Notes under the pieces: generated by a model
What the model was told of the DNA's origin: nothing
What the model saw: only the letters and a program-made list of their open reading frames with translations
Databases searched by the model: none
Source of the DNA: Betaproteobacteria bacterium
GTDB lineage: Bacteria; Desulfobacterota; Desulfovibrionia; Desulfovibrionales; Desulfovibrionaceae
Length of the DNA stretch: 7,901 nt
NCBI GenBank assembly: GCA_009778295.1
Contig: WRKB01000268.1
Location: forward strand, 1 to 7,901
Direction of reading: 5' to 3'
Shown here: piece after piece, positions 5,951 to 7,901 of the stretch
Layout: each line of letters begins with the position of its first letter
Numbering within the stretch: position 1 is the stretch's first letter
Translations under genes and position numbers: made by a program

Positions 5951-6304
5951 ATGATCCGGCACAAGGCGCAAATTCCTCCTGTCATACGAGAACAGTTTTG
6001 GGGCGGCGAAGGCAGCATGGCTTCCGTCCCCCTGTTGGCGGACGACGAGTTCCACGGCAAAGGCCGCGTATTTGCCGTCAATTCTCTCAAACCCGGCCAC
6101 AGCATAGGCGTGCATACCCACAAAGGCGACTTTGAAGTGTATTACATCCTGAAGGGCGAAGGACTCTATCACGACAACGGCGTTGACGTGCGGGTCAAAG
6201 CCGGAGACGTCACCTATACCTGGGATGGTCAATGCCACGGTATGATCAATGTCGGTGCTGAAGATTTGGAAATGATCGCCTTGGTGCTGTTTACCAATGC
6301 ATAA
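5951..6304 (+). CDS. Small single-domain cupin protein
   Basis: This 117-residue protein is a single cupin beta-barrel of the usual size for stand-alone cupin_2 proteins. Motif 1 spans G49 to G69, with His55, His57 and Glu62 as likely metal ligands (HTHKGDFEVYYILKGEG). Motif 2 is GDVTYTWDGQCHGMIN at 85-100, with His96 as the fourth ligand; Trp replaces the usual Pro. A bound divalent metal is therefore expected, but cupins include isomerases, dioxygenases, sugar-binding and sensory proteins, and the substrate cannot be read from the sequence. No signal peptide is seen, so it is cytoplasmic. AAGGAG at 5939-5944 sits six bases before the ATG at 5951; the ATG at 5946 is out of frame. psd starts 63 bases downstream on the same strand, so cotranscription is possible, though no role in lipid synthesis is implied. 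Confidence 0.88.
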   Translation: MIRHKAQIPPVIREQFWGGEGSMASVPLLADDEFHGKGRVFAVNSLKPGHSIGVHTHKGDFEVYYILKGEGLYHDNGVDVRVKAGDVTYTWDGQCHGMINVGAEDLEMIALVLFTNA

Positions 6305-6367
6305 CCGCTCCGGGCGGGCCGGATGTCCCGCGCATCCCTGCGTCTGAGGGCATAAGGACGAGTTCGC

Positions 6368-7024
6368 ATGCGGACCCCTTCTGTCGGTATTACCCCCGAA
6401 GGCTGGCCTTCGATCGGCCTGTGCGCTTTCTCTTCCTGCATTTTTGCGCTGCTCGGCTGCTGGCCTGCGGCCTGCATATTTCTCGTCCTCACTTGGTTTT
6501 GCGCACATTTTTTCCGCGATCCGGAACGGGTGACGCCCAGCGCGCCAGATCTGGCCGTCAGTCCGGCGGATGGCAAGGTCATCGCTATTAGGCCGCGTAT
6601 CGATCCTTTTACCGGCGAGGAGCGCATCTGTATCTCCATCTTCATGAACGTGTTCAGCGTGCATGTAAACCGTTCGCCGGTGAAGGCCGAGGTCGTGGCC
6701 ATACAGTACTATCCCGGCAAGTTTTTCAACGCCTCCTTTGACAAGGCGTCAGCAGACAATGAACGTTGCGCCTATTTACTGCGGGATGCGGACGGCGAAA
6801 CCTGGGCCATGGTTCAGATAGCCGGGCTTATCGCGCGCCGTATTGTATGCCGCACGGACGAAGGCGACCGGCTGGCGCGTGGACAGCGCTACGGTTTGAT
6901 CCGCTTTGGTTCGCGGGTTGACCTTTTCATTCCCGCTGGGTATACTCCAGCCTGTGCGGTGGGGGATCAGATATTGGCGGCCCAGAGCATAGTTGCCGCA
7001 AGACAGCCTGAAACGTCCCGCTAG
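6368..7024 (+). CDS. psd: Phosphatidylserine decarboxylase, short type
   Basis: The enzyme decarboxylates phosphatidylserine to phosphatidylethanolamine at the inner membrane. This 218-residue proenzyme belongs to the short class. Residues about 15-45 are hydrophobic membrane segments, followed by the class-typical FFRDP (48-52), SPADGK (65-70) and [12 protein letters not shown] (93-104). The self-cleavage site is RFGSR: Gly181-Ser182, where Ser182 becomes the pyruvoyl group of the alpha chain. Short-type enzymes carry GS in this setting instead of the LGST of the E. coli enzyme, so this is normal. AAGGA at 6354-6358 lies nine bases before the ATG. The gene for the preceding step, pssA, begins 187 bases downstream on the same strand. 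All conserved parts are intact. Confidence 0.94.
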   Translation: MRTPSVGITPEGWPSIGLCAFSSCIFALLGCWPAACIFLVLTWFCAHFFRDPERVTPSAPDLAVSPADGKVIAIRPRIDPFTGEERICISIFMNVFSVHVNRSPVKAEVVAIQYYPGKFFNASFDKASADNERCAYLLRDADGETWAMVQIAGLIARRIVCRTDEGDRLARGQRYGLIRFGSRVDLFIPAGYTPACAVGDQILAAQSIVAARQPETSR

Positions 7025-7112
7025 AGCATTTTCACGTTGATATTGTCGCTAACGGCGAAGTACATTTGCCTTGTGACAAACTTGTGGCAAGGAGTTACGA
7101 GCAAATCCTTGC
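7022..7112. repeat. Structured psd-pssA spacer, possible interspersed repeat
   Basis: The spacer starts in the psd stop codon and includes imperfect symmetry around TTGCC and GGCAA (about 7066-7090). A hairpin with GCAAGGA (7087-7093) and TCCTTGC (7106-7112) and a 12-base loop follows. Its minus-strand reading ends [13 protein letters not shown], which resembles spurious proteins I associate with repeated intergenic sequence in Desulfovibrio. This is unverified and no second copy lies in the window. The hairpin is not directly followed by a T-run, so it is a poor terminator. Confidence 0.3.
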
Positions 7113-7137
7113 AGAGCAGATACACATTTTTTATGGT
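7109..7137 (+). promoter_or_regulatory. Candidate promoter of pssA
   Basis: TTGCAG (7109-7114) and TATGGT (7132-7137) are 17 bases apart, the optimal spacing, and lie about 75 bases before the pssA start. It could give pssA transcription independent of psd. Judged by eye only. Confidence 0.35.
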
Positions 7138-7211
7138 AGTCTGCGCTTTATGGACCTGATGACAAGGTTCGCTCAACATTCTTGACGCAGCCGATAACAC
7201 GCGGATACTGC

Positions 7212-7901
7212 ATGCCTGAAGAAAGTGCCTCCCACGCCGATGCACCGAAGCGTACCCCCAAGGGGGTGTACATTCTCCCTAATCTTCTGACCACCGCGAG
7301 CCTTTTTTCCGGCTTTCTCGGAATGGTATGGGCACTGGAAGGCAACTTTGACGGTGCGGCCATGTGCATTCTTTTTGCTGCGCTTATGGATGGTTTAGAC
7401 GGTAAGGTGGCGCGTCTGACCAATACGGCCAGCGAGTTTGGTGTGCAATACGACAGTCTGGCCGATCTGGCGGCTTTTGGCGTTGCTCCGGCTATTATCC
7501 TTTGGCAGTGTCATCTGCATCTCTTTGGTCGGCTGGGCCTTGCTGCGGCCTTTGTGTTTGCCGCCTGCGGCGCCTTGCGCCTCGCGCGCTTCAATGTCAC
7601 GGCCAATCTGGCGACCTCCAGCAAAAAATTTTTTACCGGTCTGCCTATTCCGGCTGCCGGCTGTACGGTCGCAACCTTCATACTTTTTCAGGAATGCATT
7701 CCCAGGTTGATGTGGGATCTGTTGCCGTCTTTTGCGCTTTTGCTGGCACTGGTATTGGGCATGCTCATGGTCAGCAGGATACGCTATGCCTCCTTCAAGG
7801 AATACGGCTTTGTACGCGCCCATCCCTTTAGTTCCTTTGTCACTGTCGTCCTGCTTTTCAGCTTGGTTGTCTCTCAGCCGCGTCTGCTGGGCTTTTTGAT
7901 T
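7212..7901 (+). CDS. pssA: CDP-diacylglycerol--serine O-phosphatidyltransferase, 3' end missing
   Basis: The enzyme joins CDP-diacylglycerol and serine to give phosphatidylserine, the substrate of the neighbouring Psd. The window contains 230 codons with no stop, so the gene runs off the right edge; most of the usual length is present. The CDP-alcohol phosphotransferase signature is complete: Asp60, Asp63-Gly64, Ala67-Arg68, Gly77, Asp81 and Asp85, within MDGLDGKVARLTNTASEF and YDSLADL. The N-terminus GVYILPNLLTTASLFSGFLG fits the PssA subgroup. The rest is mostly membrane helices, with FTGLPIPAAG near residues 144-153, also typical of PssA. The ATG at 7212 has only a weak ribosome site (GGA at 7203-7205). 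A later GTG would remove little, but no better site was found. Confidence 0.93.
   Translation, partial: MPEESASHADAPKRTPKGVYILPNLLTTASLFSGFLGMVWALEGNFDGAAMCILFAALMDGLDGKVARLTNTASEFGVQYDSLADLAAFGVAPAIILWQCHLHLFGRLGLAAAFVFAACGALRLARFNVTANLATSSKKFFTGLPIPAAGCTVATFILFQECIPRLMWDLLPSFALLLALVLGMLMVSRIRYASFKEYGFVRAHPFSSFVTVVLLFSLVVSQPRLLGFLI

Noticed and set aside
5888..6664. Minus-strand open frame of 258 codons
   Set aside because: It lies antisense to the intact cupin gene and the 5' part of psd, shows no recognisable domain and has no convincing ribosome site. It is a shadow of GC-rich coding sequence.
7182..7209. TTGACG and GATACT, 16 bases apart, as a pssA promoter
   Set aside because: Transcription would start within the pssA coding sequence, beyond its ATG. 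The pair at 7109-7137 is better placed.

Overview
The window looks like a chromosomal segment of a Desulfovibrionaceae-type deltaproteobacterium (Desulfovibrio or a close relative). This is an inference from moderately GC-rich coding sequence, a TPR-protein/RecJ pair, and a short-type phosphatidylserine decarboxylase next to phosphatidylserine synthase. No rRNA or other taxonomic marker is present, so genus and species cannot be fixed.

Layout. Bases 1-2655 hold two tightly linked plus-strand housekeeping genes: a TPR-repeat protein and the single-strand exonuclease RecJ with all its DHH/DHHA1 motifs. Bases 2656-3545 contain no intact gene but are not empty. They carry, on the minus strand, a decayed response regulator/HD-GYP gene: the start of the receiver domain is fused out of frame to the end of the HD-GYP domain. 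Next to it on the plus strand is a stretch resembling an eroded piece of isocitrate dehydrogenase. A run of perfect hairpins and palindromes follows and ends in the promoter of the next gene. Bases 3546-5250 hold a BmrR-like MerR-family regulator and, 16 bases downstream, an unrecognised multi-pass membrane protein, probably one transcription unit. A small META-domain (HslJ-like) lipoprotein lies convergently on the minus strand (5324-5767). From 5951 the plus strand resumes with a small cupin, then psd and pssA; pssA runs off the right edge.

How the genes work together. PssA makes phosphatidylserine from CDP-diacylglycerol and serine, and Psd decarboxylates it to phosphatidylethanolamine, so the right end encodes two successive steps of one membrane-lipid pathway. 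RecJ serves recombination and mismatch/base-excision repair. The MerR protein has a drug/effector-binding C-terminal domain and probably controls itself and perhaps the membrane protein behind it. The decayed genes, palindromes and less GC-rich regulator between recJ and the membrane-protein gene suggest an accessory or rearranged patch within an otherwise ordinary chromosomal stretch. I found no convincing new multi-gene system. The most informative signals are the two gene remnants, the palindrome cluster and the palindromic putative operator of the MerR gene.
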